DNA of 13,889 nt, from positions 1 to 13,889 of the forward strand of contig JBPCRW010000261.1 in NCBI GenBank assembly GCA_050996405.1. The letters are read 5' to 3'. The position numbers were made by a program, and so were the translations under genes. Positions 6,997-13,887 of the stretch are shown here, in pieces (positions within the stretch are counted from its first letter, which is position 1; each line of letters begins with the position of its first letter). The notes under the pieces are model-generated. The model was not told the DNA's origin. It searched no databases and saw only the letters and a list, made by a program, of their open reading frames with translations. The stretch is from JBPCRW01 sp050996405. Lineage in GTDB: Bacteria > Acidobacteriota > Blastocatellia > Pyrinomonadales > Pyrinomonadaceae.

Positions 6997-7580
6997 AAAA
7001 TTTTTCGCACCGCGCGTCTGACAATTTCAGTCGTCAAACCATAGACGAGATGCGATGCGAATGCTCCGGCGTGAACCGAAAACGGATATTCGCCGGAATG
7101 TTTCGACAAACCGAGCAGCGGCACAACGCCTTCGTCCGCGCCGAGCCAAATCAAAACGCCGTATGGCAAACCCGCGCCCATCGTTGCCTTGTCGGAAATT
7201 TCCGCCGCCGCGCCGTAAATCGCGCCCATCGAAATTCCGTAAGCGTAATGAAAAGCCGTGCCTGCGACATCTTTTTCGCGCTCGGTCAATTCGTGATTAA
7301 AAACGCCGACCAAAACGGTTTGCGCGAGTCGTTCCGCCGAATCGTCTTCCGCATTTTCTTTGCCTTGTTTTTCCAGCATTCGACCCGCCCCGCGATGCGG
7401 CGCGCCTTTCTGCAAAGACTGCGCTCCGTGCGAACGCTGCTCGCCGGTAATGAAATTACTGAAAAGTTTTTGAAACTGGTTCATCACGACGGACGCAGCC
7501 AGACCGCCGACGATTCCTGCCGCCAAACCCTTCAGAATATCGCCGTCGCGGTTTGCGCCCGCTTGCTCGTTTTTCTTCAT
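6993..7580 (-). CDS. DUF1440-like (YagU-type) membrane protein
   Basis: This 195-aa protein has hydrophobic segments at about 19-34 (LAAGIVGGLAASVVMN), 107-124, 135-154 and 168-182, interrupted by a charged stretch rich in Gly, Lys and Glu at about 45-90. The pattern and the HYAYGISMGAIYG motif suggest the DUF1440/YagU family of inner-membrane proteins of unknown function. The ATG at 7580 lies 4 nt after the stop of the 59-aa gene, and the 3' end overlaps the YceI-family gene by 4 nt, so all three are likely translated together. I am fairly sure of the membrane location and less sure of the family name. Confidence 0.65.
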   Translation of the reverse strand: MKKNEQAGANRDGDILKGLAAGIVGGLAASVVMNQFQKLFSNFITGEQRSHGAQSLQKGAPHRGAGRMLEKQGKENAEDDSAERLAQTVLVGVFNHELTEREKDVAGTAFHYAYGISMGAIYGAAAEISDKATMGAGLPYGVLIWLGADEGVVPLLGLSKHSGEYPFSVHAGAFASHLVYGLTTEIVRRAVRKIL

Positions 7581-7584
7581 TTTT

Positions 7585-7764
7585 TTACATTCTGCTCATT
7601 TTAATATATCGCTTCAAATCCGGCAGATTGACGTAAAACAACGCCGCCGCGCCCAAAAGCGCGATGCCGCCGATAGCGCTCCAAATAATTGCGCTGGACG
7701 AATCATTTTCTTTACGCCGCGCGATTCTGTGGTCTCTTCGTTCCAAACTTTTTTGTCGTTCCAT
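7585..7764 (-). CDS. 59-aa single-span membrane protein (DUF6893-like)
   Basis: This small gene is easily missed. It encodes 59 residues: a basic N-terminal tail (MERQKSLERR...), one transmembrane segment at about 26-45 (IIWSAIGGIALLGAAALFYV), and a short C-terminal tail, NLPDLKRYIKMSRM. The tail resembles the LPD(I/L)xRYLxIRxM ending of the very short DUF6893-type proteins of actinobacteria, from memory. AAGGAG 9 nt before the ATG is the strongest ribosome binding site in this part of the window and argues that the gene is real. It sits 27 nt after the maturation protease and 4 nt before the DUF1440 gene. A role as a small membrane anchor or assembly factor is speculation. Confidence 0.85.
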   Translation of the reverse strand: MERQKSLERRDHRIARRKENDSSSAIIWSAIGGIALLGAAALFYVNLPDLKRYIKMSRM

Positions 7765-7773
7765 TTTATTATT

Positions 7774-7779
7774 CTCCTT
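7774..7779 (-). promoter_or_regulatory. Ribosome binding site of the 59-aa gene
   Basis: AAGGAG on the minus strand with 9-nt spacing to the ATG at 7764. It is decisive for accepting this short frame as a gene. Confidence 0.8.
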
Positions 7780-7791
7780 TTCAGTTCAATT

Positions 7792-8310
7792 TTAACACGC
7801 GCTCGAAACGCGCTTTTCCGTCAAAATTTCCGCCGCGAGCGATTCGACCAAATCAGCCGCTTCCGCGACCGCCGCTTGAACCGGCTCGCTCAAACCCATC
7901 AAACCTTCTTCGCCGCCGAACGTTTCCGGCTCGCAGCCGACGAGCAGTAATTTGTTAAATTTCGCGTCCATCTGAAAAGCCAGGCGCAAAACGTGCATCG
8001 GATTCATCGTGTGCGCGTCGAGCATCGCCGGATTCGCTTCCAGATTTTTAAATTCGCTCACGTCCGGCTCGATAACGTAAAGCGTTCCCGCCGCTTCGCC
8101 GCGCGGCGCGGCATCGACGAAAATCGTCGCGTCGCAGCCGTCAAGCAGGGCGTAAGCCAAATCGTAGCCGCGAATCCCGAAATCAACCAGCCGAACATTT
8201 TCCGGCAATTTTCGTTTCGATAAAACCCGCGCCACTTCACAACCGAAACCGTCGTCGCCGAGAAATATATTGCCGATGCAGGCGATTAAAATTTGCGGTC
8301 GATTGTTCAT
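7792..8310 (-). CDS. [NiFe] hydrogenase maturation endopeptidase (HyaD/HybD/HupD family)
   Basis: After nickel insertion this protease cuts the C-terminal tail off the hydrogenase large subunit so the active site can close. The 172-aa protein starts with the family motif IGNIFLGDDGFG at 12-23. The three metal-contacting positions known from HybD (E16, D62, H93) correspond here to D20, D66 (IFVDAA) and H100 (DAHTMNP), so the first ligand is Asp rather than Glu. GCEPE at 125-129 (VGCEPETFGG) is also typical. Its substrate is very likely HhyL, encoded upstream in the same run. It follows a 74-nt spacer with inverted repeats and precedes the 59-aa gene. Family assignment is secure. Confidence 0.93.
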   Translation of the reverse strand: MNNRPQILIACIGNIFLGDDGFGCEVARVLSKRKLPENVRLVDFGIRGYDLAYALLDGCDATIFVDAAPRGEAAGTLYVIEPDVSEFKNLEANPAMLDAHTMNPMHVLRLAFQMDAKFNKLLLVGCEPETFGGEEGLMGLSEPVQAAVAEAADLVESLAAEILTEKRVSSAC

Positions 8311-8318
8311 AAATTAAA

Positions 8319-8377
8319 GCGGAATGATGAACGAGCGAACGCTGATTTTATTCATCACTCCGCGTTCATCGTTCTGC
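8319..8377. repeat. Imperfect inverted/direct repeat upstream of the maturation protease gene
   Basis: GCGGAATGATGAACG at 8319-8333 is complementary to CGTTCATCGTTCTGC at 8363-8377 (13 of 15 Watson-Crick pairs, the other two being G-U in plus-strand RNA). The same left arm can also pair with TTCATCACTCCGC at 8351-8363 (12 of 13). The two right-hand copies are direct repeats of each other, so two competing hairpins are possible in the spacer. Confidence 0.7.
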
Positions 8378-8384
8378 ATTTGAT

Positions 8385-8705
8385 TTAACTTTCTTCAAAC
8401 TCTTTCGGCGCGAGCGGCTCGACTTCTTCGAGCGCGAAAAAAAATCGGTGTCCGGCTTGCCGCATCATTCCGAAATCCCTGCCGGGGTCGTCGTCAATCG
8501 TCACGGCGAGATGAATTTTGTTTTCGTAATCCTGCTCAATCGCTTCAATCGTCGCCGTTTTTCCAGCTAAAGCGATGTCGAAAATATCGCCGCCCTTTCG
8601 CGGTTTCAAACGCACGCGGTCGCCCGTCTTTAGCTCGATGCCGCCGACCCGCGCGCTTGCCAACTCGCTTTTATCTTCCAGCAATTGCCATTGCAGTTCG
8701 TCCAT
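8385..8705 (-). CDS. Conserved hypothetical protein of group 1h hydrogenase loci (106 aa)
   Basis: This 106-aa soluble, acidic protein has no cysteine and no membrane segment. The central part TGDRVRLKPRKGGDIFDIAL (27-46), AGKTATIEAIEQDYE (47-61) and VTIDDDPGRDFG (68-79) looks like a small SH3-like beta barrel. It resembles, from memory, a protein repeatedly encoded between the 350-aa hypothetical and the protease in actinobacterial hhy loci. The ATG overlaps the stop of the upstream gene by 1 nt. Possible roles are binding of a hydrogenase precursor or of the protease encoded next, but no function is known. Confidence 0.8.
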   Translation of the reverse strand: MDELQWQLLEDKSELASARVGGIELKTGDRVRLKPRKGGDIFDIALAGKTATIEAIEQDYENKIHLAVTIDDDPGRDFGMMRQAGHRFFFALEEVEPLAPKEFEES

Positions 8706-9775
8706 TATTCGCCTCCTTTAATCGCTTTTCCTATTCCCTTTAACGCGCCGTGCATTTTCAAAAGCTGTTCTTCGGGCATCATTTCCGTGCGTTCTAAAAT
8801 CTTTCGCGCTCGGTCGTCCAAGCCGCGCATCTCGCGTTTTTCCTCGTCCGTCAGAGTCATAATCCGCAAAGTTAAAATCTCGTCGATTTCCGCTGCGTCA
8901 AATAAATCGCCCGCGCTCTCTGCGGCAATCTGCGGGTAATCGTAAAGAATAATCGGCGACGACAAAATGCAGTCACGCTCGTCGCCGTTTTCTCCAACCA
9001 AAACGGGAAATGTTCCGGTGTTTTTGCACGCCGCCGCCGCATTTTTGTATTGTTCCGGCGTATCGAGCAGCGAAACAAATTCGCCCGCCTGCGCGTTCAA
9101 AATCGCGTGCGTCGAAATAAAGGATTTCAGAAGGCTTTTGCCGCGATTTTTCTTCTCGGCATCGCTGCACGGCGTTAAATTGGAAATTAGAACCGTAATT
9201 TTATATAAATTTCGCGCTCCGGTTTTCCGAATTTTCAATTCGATTTCGCCCGTAATCGCTTGATGACGGTGAACGCTCACGCCGACAATTCTGTTTTCCT
9301 GATTGAGTAAAGGCTCAATCTTTTCGCTCGCGGGAAAAGAAAATTCGCGGCGTTGCGGCGCATTTAATAATTCGCCGATTTTCAGATTTTCAAAAATGAT
9401 TTCGCGCTCGGTCGCTTCTTCCCATGTTTGAAAAATCTGCCCGTCAATTTCGAGCGACGGAACGATTTTATATTCCGGCAATTTCTCCGCGTTAAATTTC
9501 GCAATCGGTTCTTTTAATTCGCCGATTTCGCGGCGCAAAAGATGCAGAAAATTTGTCTTTATACGAATCGCCGTTTGCCTATTCCCTTCAATCAAACATT
9601 CGGTTCGCATCTGCCATTTTTCCGTCGCGCCCTGCGCTTTGGCGTAATCGCGCGGCGCGAGAACGCCGAAATTAAAACGCTGCCGGTTTTTCACAGACGA
9701 CGAGCGATACGGGTAAAGCAGATAGCCTTCGTAGAGCGTGGCATTGACGATTTTTTCGACTAATTTTTCGTTCAT
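8705..9775 (-). CDS. Conserved hypothetical protein of group 1h hydrogenase loci (357 aa)
   Basis: I know no function for this 357-aa soluble protein. It begins MNEKLVEKIV and has a well-conserved-looking opening with YEGYLLYPYR at 15-24, NRQRFNFG at 30-37 and MRTECLIEG at 56-64. The C-terminal third has SPIILYDYPQIA and a helical, charged tail ending in IKGGE. Homologues with the same opening occur, from memory, in actinobacterial and acidobacterial hhy operons. An upstream in-frame ATG at 9898 is rejected because it lies inside the DUF6084 gene. ATG at 9775 overlaps the stop of that gene by 4 nt (ATGA), which indicates coupled translation. Cysteines are few and not arranged as an Fe-S motif. 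Confidence 0.8.
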   Translation of the reverse strand: MNEKLVEKIVNATLYEGYLLYPYRSSSVKNRQRFNFGVLAPRDYAKAQGATEKWQMRTECLIEGNRQTAIRIKTNFLHLLRREIGELKEPIAKFNAEKLPEYKIVPSLEIDGQIFQTWEEATEREIIFENLKIGELLNAPQRREFSFPASEKIEPLLNQENRIVGVSVHRHQAITGEIELKIRKTGARNLYKITVLISNLTPCSDAEKKNRGKSLLKSFISTHAILNAQAGEFVSLLDTPEQYKNAAAACKNTGTFPVLVGENGDERDCILSSPIILYDYPQIAAESAGDLFDAAEIDEILTLRIMTLTDEEKREMRGLDDRARKILERTEMMPEEQLLKMHGALKGIGKAIKGGE

Positions 9776-10419
9776 ACTTTTTGCACCCGCTCCTTTTCCG
9801 TCAAGAGTTTTTCGAGTGCCTGTTCCCAGTCCGCCGCTCCGCTTTCGATTTTGTATTGATAAAGCCGGTCGAAAACGTCGCGGCGCAAGTTGAGCCAAGC
9901 CGAATTTGGATAATAATGATTCATCATTTCCTGCCAGACGCTGACCGGAAAACGAAATTTCGCTTCCCTGTCCCAGGAGATCTGCGCGATTTGCAAACCT
10001 GCTCCGGCATCATAAAAAACCGTTCCGCTGAAAAACAAAATAATCGGAATTTCGCCCGTTTCCAGCCCGGCAAAATATTTGGTCGCTCCGACATTAAAAT
10101 CAAACGAACAGGCGACGGGCAAATCAATCGTCGTTTCGCTCGCAAACGACGGAACGTTGATAAACGTATTCGTCCAGAGCATCGAGCGCAAAGTCTGACT
10201 CCAACGCTCCGGTGCGCCGAAAAGCTCGTAAAGTTTTTTCTGCTCGTCTTCCGTGTAACGGCGTTTTGTCGGCTCGATGTTTATCTGGCAGCGAAGCGCG
10301 ATTGATTGAATTTGCTCGCGTTCGTCGCCATTCGTCACGCGCAGTTTCAAATTGAGCGTCGGCGCGGCGGCAAACGTTACGGCTTCGGCTTTTTCGACTG
10401 CAAAATCCAACTCGGGCAT
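9772..10419 (-). CDS. DUF6084 family protein
   Basis: This 215-aa soluble protein matches the DUF6084 family as I recall it. The marks are PTLNLKLRV at 20-28, SIALRCQINIEPTKRRY at 39-55, LFGAPERW at 66-73, a LWTNT...VP..........DLPV stretch at 81-102, and the very distinctive IPIILFFSGTVFY at 124-136 with FPVSVWQEMMNHYYPNSAWL at 157-176. These proteins are known chiefly from [NiFe] hydrogenase loci, and no activity has been assigned to them to my knowledge. It precedes the 357-aa gene with a 4-nt overlap and follows the DUF5947 gene by 42 nt. It probably acts as a hydrogenase assembly or complex partner (inference). Confidence 0.85.
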   Translation of the reverse strand: MPELDFAVEKAEAVTFAAAPTLNLKLRVTNGDEREQIQSIALRCQINIEPTKRRYTEDEQKKLYELFGAPERWSQTLRSMLWTNTFINVPSFASETTIDLPVACSFDFNVGATKYFAGLETGEIPIILFFSGTVFYDAGAGLQIAQISWDREAKFRFPVSVWQEMMNHYYPNSAWLNLRRDVFDRLYQYKIESGAADWEQALEKLLTEKERVQKV

Positions 10420-10461
10420 AAAGTAATAATTTGCCTGCGAAACACATAAAACAAACGAAAT

Positions 10462-11181
10462 TTATTTAGTCATTTCCGATTTTCCTTCGCGCCCTTCGTG
10501 TGTTTCACGGGCTGAAAATTTTCCCTTTAAATCTTCATTCGTTTTTGTCGTAGATTTTTTCTGCAAATCGCCGAAAAAACCTTCGACCGCCTGCCAGACT
10601 TCCGCACCGCCGGATAGACCGCGCCAATTCGTGCGAATCAAACCGACGAGTTTGAAACACTCGTCAATCGGCGCAATAAAATACTCGCGCTTTCCACCCG
10701 TTCGATTGACGAGCAAGGCTTCCGTGTCGGCTTCCATTTTTTGCAGAATTGGATTCGCCGTTTCGATTTCCGCCCAGGTGTCGAGTTCGAGCAGTGATTC
10801 AACCGTTCCTGCCGGACTCGGATAAAACGCGACGGTTTTCTGCGCCGGAGTGCTGTGGAAAAAGAAAGCCATTTCAATCGGAATCAGCAAATCGTTCCAC
10901 TGCATATCGCTCAACTCGAAATCCGGTAAAAACAAAGCGCGGCGCGGCACACGCTTATATTTCGTTTCGGCGTTTCCGCTAAACAAAATCGAGCAGGCAT
11001 CGCAGGCGCACAACAGTTGTCGATTTTTCGGCTCGAACAAATGCTGATGCTCGTCTGCTAAAATAACACTGCACAAATCGCATTTTTCGGTTGCCGCCGC
11101 AACCGCTGCGGGCGCAGATGCAAACCGCCGCAGGGCGGCGATTAAATTAGCGGATTGGTTTTCGGCATTTGAATCGTCCAT
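10462..11181 (-). CDS. DUF5947 family protein with putative zinc or Fe-S site
   Basis: This 239-aa protein matches the DUF5947 family: LRRFASAP near the N-terminus, then a cysteine cluster C34-x2-C37 ... C58-x-C60-x2-C63 with H45 and H47 between, then the LLIPIEMAFFFHST and VAFYPSPAGTVES stretches around 101-130. The CDLC and CACDAC groups look like a zinc ribbon or a small Fe-S site. The last 35 residues or so are charged and probably disordered. It sits between the 68-aa gene and the DUF6084 gene, and the pair is also found together in other group 1h loci, from memory. A role in metal-centre assembly or electron transfer is plausible but unproven. Confidence 0.85.
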   Translation of the reverse strand: MDDSNAENQSANLIAALRRFASAPAAVAAATEKCDLCSVILADEHQHLFEPKNRQLLCACDACSILFSGNAETKYKRVPRRALFLPDFELSDMQWNDLLIPIEMAFFFHSTPAQKTVAFYPSPAGTVESLLELDTWAEIETANPILQKMEADTEALLVNRTGGKREYFIAPIDECFKLVGLIRTNWRGLSGGAEVWQAVEGFFGDLQKKSTTKTNEDLKGKFSARETHEGREGKSEMTK

Positions 11182-11196
11182 TATAAAATCGGCAAT

Positions 11197-11403
11197 TTAC
11201 GCCGGTGGAAAATTCGGCATTCGCGGGTCAATCGGTCCTTTGCTTTCCGGGTCAACACTGGTCGAATCGCGCGCCGTCCGCTGCGCGATTTTCGGCGTGT
11301 CGCGTCCCGGCTCTTTGCCTAAATTTTCGATTTGTTCTTCGCCCTTCGGCGTTCCCGGCGTATGCGACGGCGCGCTATACGGCGCGGTAAATTTGTTTCC
11401 CAT
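11197..11403 (-). CDS. 68-aa hydrophilic, probably disordered protein
   Basis: This 68-residue protein is rich in Pro, Ser, Thr, Gly and charged residues, has no hydrophobic core and no cysteine, and ends PRMPNFPPA. It is likely unfolded on its own. I do not recognise a family. A strong AAAAGGAG 8 nt before the ATG and the tight fit between the NifU-like gene (14 nt) and the DUF5947 gene (15 nt) argue that it is real. It might act as a linker or partner-binding peptide in the hydrogenase complex, which is speculation. Confidence 0.7.
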   Translation of the reverse strand: MGNKFTAPYSAPSHTPGTPKGEEQIENLGKEPGRDTPKIAQRTARDSTSVDPESKGPIDPRMPNFPPA

Positions 11404-11411
11404 ATCCTTTT

Positions 11412-11419
11412 CTCCTTTT
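11412..11419 (-). promoter_or_regulatory. Ribosome binding site of the 68-aa gene
   Basis: AAAAGGAG on the minus strand, 8 nt before the ATG at 11403. It overlaps the last codons of the NifU-like gene and supports the small frame. Confidence 0.75.
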
Positions 11420-12014
11420 AAGTTATATTCAATAAACTCCGGCTCGCCATCGAACGCGAATTCTTTTCGGTCGAGCCGCTATTTCTTCCGATTTGCACCA
11501 GATTGACGGCGGCTGACTGCTCCGCCGGAGCGTTGACAACTTTAATCTCCACCACGTCGGGCGCGGCTTCATAAATTGCCTGCTCGATAGCGTTTTTAAG
11601 CGTCGCGCTTGACGACGGGCAACCGTCGCAGTTTCCGACTAAATTCAGGCTGACAACGCCGTCGCCGATTCCGACGAGTTCAGCATCGCCGCCGTGCGAT
11701 TTCAAAAGCGGGCGCACTTTTTCAAGCGCGTTTTCGACCCGCGTTTCGATTTTTAAAGGATGCAGCCCGTAGAGCAGCAATAAACCGGACGCGAGTTCGT
11801 CGCGTTCTAAACCGGCAAAAATCGTTTCGCCCGCCGCGCCTGCCCGCGAAACGATTTCCAACACGCGCTCAAGTGCCGCGCCATGATATTCCATCAGCAG
11901 CCGCGCCAATTCGACGGCTTTCGTTCTCGCGTTCGTGTCCGTCAATGACTCGACTTCGCGCGTCAGAATTTCGATTTGCCGCATCTGCTCGGCGAGATTT
12001 TTTTCGTTAATCAT
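11418..12014 (-). CDS. NifU-like Fe-S scaffold protein of the hydrogenase operon
   Basis: This 198-aa protein has a helical N-terminal part (1-90) and a C-terminal NifU-like domain at about 93-160 with VRPLLKSHGGDAELVGI and the Fe-S-binding C129-x2-C132 (GNCDGCPSS). Such domains assemble and hand over Fe-S clusters; here the likely client is the small subunit, whose clusters relay electrons from the active site. The last 35 residues look disordered. A start at 12107 is rejected because it lies inside hhyL and its extra residues are translated from the hairpin repeat in the spacer. The ATG at 12014 follows a T-run directly, with no Shine-Dalgarno. Family call is secure, client inferred. Confidence 0.9.
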   Translation of the reverse strand: MINEKNLAEQMRQIEILTREVESLTDTNARTKAVELARLLMEYHGAALERVLEIVSRAGAAGETIFAGLERDELASGLLLLYGLHPLKIETRVENALEKVRPLLKSHGGDAELVGIGDGVVSLNLVGNCDGCPSSSATLKNAIEQAIYEAAPDVVEIKVVNAPAEQSAAVNLVQIGRNSGSTEKNSRSMASRSLLNIT

Positions 12015-12017
12015 AAA

Positions 12018-12087
12018 AAGTTTCAGGTTTCTAGTTTCAGGTTTCAGGTCAGGCACGTTCCCCAACTTGAAACCTGAAACTTGAAAC
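12018..12087 (-). repeat. Long imperfect hairpin with T-run between hhyL and the NifU-like gene
   Basis: Arms at 12027-12049 and 12065-12087 pair at 21 of 23 positions around a 15-nt loop. They are built from repeated TTTCAGG/TTTCAAG units. An alternative 14-bp perfect stem joins 12018-12031 with 12069-12082. On the minus strand the structure starts 3 nt after the hhyL stop and is followed by TTTTT at 12019-12015, directly before the ATG of the NifU-like gene. It may act as an attenuator, an RNA-stability element or a mobile-type intergenic repeat. Confidence 0.75.
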
Positions 12088-12090
12088 TTC

Positions 12091-13887
12091 TTAGTGCATC
12101 GCGCCAAACATTGACGAGTGTTTTGTTTCCAAAACCTTGCCGTCTCCGAGATACATATGAACGCCGCACGGCAGGCACGGGTCGAAACTGCGGACGGCGC
12201 GCATAATATCTATGCCTTTGAAATTGTCGGGTCCGTTTTCCTCAAAAATCGGCGTGTTCTGCACCGCGTCTTCGTATGGTCCCGGCGTGCCGAATTCGTC
12301 ACGCGGACTAGCGTTCCAGGGCGTTGGCGGATACGGATGATAATTGGCGATTTTGCCGTCGCGGATAACCAGATGATGCGACAAAACGCCGCGCACGGCT
12401 TCGTGAAAACCGCAGCCGATAGCTTCGTCCGGCACTTTGAATTCGCTCCACGTCGTCGTTTTTCCGTTATACATATCTTTCATCGCCATTTCGACGAAAT
12501 GCAGTGCCGCCGCCGCCGCGTAAGCCTGAAAATAAGTTCTGGCGCGGTCGCGTTCGATGGCGTTTGACCATTTCGGGATTTTCCACTCGAATTCGGCTTC
12601 GGGTTTGGTGGCGGTTTTCGGGAAATAGATTTTCACGCTGTGTCCGGTCGCTTTGACGTAGCCGATGTCAACCAGATTGTTAAGCGCGGTTGACCAAAGA
12701 CGCGGAAGCGGTCCGCCGCCCGTGTCGAGCGCGAGATATTTCGAGCCGTTGCCTTGCTCGCCTTCGTGATACCAGCGCGGCGACATTACCCAAGTGTAAT
12801 TGTTGTCGAAATCGCGTTTCTGCGGCTTCGGAATCGTCGTCTGATTCCACGGATGACGATGGTCAACCGGATTTCCAAGCGGGTCTTTTTTGACGAACAT
12901 CTGCTCCTTCTGCCAGTCATCATAAAACGAACTTCCCAGCAAAATCCGTATTCCGAGATTGATGTCGACGAGATTGTTGGTGACGACTTTGCCGTCCACG
13001 ATGACGCTCGGCGTAACGAACATAGCCTTGCCCCATTCGTTCATATTCTCGTATTTGTAATCGCAAACTTTCGGGTCGTTCCAGGAACCCCAGCAGCCCA
13101 TTAAAATCCGCCGCTGTCCGACTTTTTCATAACCGGGCAAGGCTTCGTAAAAGAAATCGAATAGGTCGTCGTGCAGCGGCACGACTTTTTTCATAAACTC
13201 GACGTATTTCATCAAGCGCGTCAGAAAATCCGTAAAAAGCTGCGGCGTGGCGACCGTTCCGACTCCGCCCGGATACAGCGTCGAAGGGTGAACGTGCCGA
13301 CCTTCCATCAAACAAAACATTTCGCCCGTCAGACGGCTCATCTGCAAAGTTTCGCGGTAAAACTCGCCCGTGAACGGGTTGAGCGCGGTCATGATGTCGG
13401 AAATCTTTTTGTAGCCGTGCGCCTCTGCGTTCGGCGCGGCGGTGTTCTGCGCCTTTGCCCAAACGCCCGGGTTGGTTTCCTTAACCATCTGCTCGCAGAA
13501 ATCCACGCCGACCAAGTTATCTTGATAAAGATTGTGGTCAAACATATATTCGGCGGCTTCGCCCAAATTTATAATCCATTCGCCCAAATCCGGCGGGCGC
13601 ACGCCGAACGCCATATTCGTCGTATAGACGGCGCAGGTCGCGTGATTGTCGCCGCAGATTCCGCAGATGCGCGAAGTGATAAACGGCGAGTCGCGCGGGT
13701 CTTTGCCCTGCATAAAAATTGAATAGCCGCGAAAAATCGAAGACGTGCTGTAGCATTCGGCAACTTCGCGGTTGTTAAAATCAATCTTCGTGTAAATTCC
13801 CAGAGAGCCGACGATTCTGGTAATCGGGTCCCAATTCATCTCGACCAAATTTTTGTTTTCCGACGGCGGCAAAACCGATTTTGTCAT
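12091..13887 (-). CDS. hhyL: Group 1h [NiFe] hydrogenase large (catalytic) subunit
   Basis: This 598-aa protein is the H2-activating subunit. Two cysteine pairs hold the Ni-Fe(CN)2CO site: the L1 motif R73-I-C75-G-I-C78-G-D-N-H near the N-terminus and the L2 motif D569-P-C571-L-P-C574-G-V-H577 near the C-terminus. The motif context (SRICGICGDNHATC and SFDPCLPCGVHMYLG) fits group 1h, the high-affinity uptake enzymes that oxidise H2 at atmospheric levels. The 21 residues after H577 are the tail expected to be removed by the maturation protease encoded at 7792-8310. The ATG at 13887 is only 2 nt from the edge, so a longer N-terminus cannot be excluded, but the domain looks complete. The small subunit gene should lie just outside. 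Likely induced under energy starvation; no promoter is visible here. Confidence 0.96.
   Translation of the reverse strand: MTKSVLPPSENKNLVEMNWDPITRIVGSLGIYTKIDFNNREVAECYSTSSIFRGYSIFMQGKDPRDSPFITSRICGICGDNHATCAVYTTNMAFGVRPPDLGEWIINLGEAAEYMFDHNLYQDNLVGVDFCEQMVKETNPGVWAKAQNTAAPNAEAHGYKKISDIMTALNPFTGEFYRETLQMSRLTGEMFCLMEGRHVHPSTLYPGGVGTVATPQLFTDFLTRLMKYVEFMKKVVPLHDDLFDFFYEALPGYEKVGQRRILMGCWGSWNDPKVCDYKYENMNEWGKAMFVTPSVIVDGKVVTNNLVDINLGIRILLGSSFYDDWQKEQMFVKKDPLGNPVDHRHPWNQTTIPKPQKRDFDNNYTWVMSPRWYHEGEQGNGSKYLALDTGGGPLPRLWSTALNNLVDIGYVKATGHSVKIYFPKTATKPEAEFEWKIPKWSNAIERDRARTYFQAYAAAAALHFVEMAMKDMYNGKTTTWSEFKVPDEAIGCGFHEAVRGVLSHHLVIRDGKIANYHPYPPTPWNASPRDEFGTPGPYEDAVQNTPIFEENGPDNFKGIDIMRAVRSFDPCLPCGVHMYLGDGKVLETKHSSMFGAMH

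Noticed and set aside
7050..7604. 184-aa plus-strand frame
   Set aside because: Antisense to the DUF1440 gene, Arg-rich shadow composition and no family motif.
9776..9898. Longer start (9898) for the 357-aa protein
   Set aside because: It lies inside the DUF6084 gene; the ATGA overlap at 9775 is the normal coupled arrangement.
12015..12107. N-terminal extension of the NifU-like gene to 12107
   Set aside because: It overlaps hhyL and its residues come from the hairpin repeat; ATG at 12014 fits the domain.
13171..13722. 183-aa plus-strand frame
   Set aside because: Antisense to the middle of hhyL, with shadow composition.
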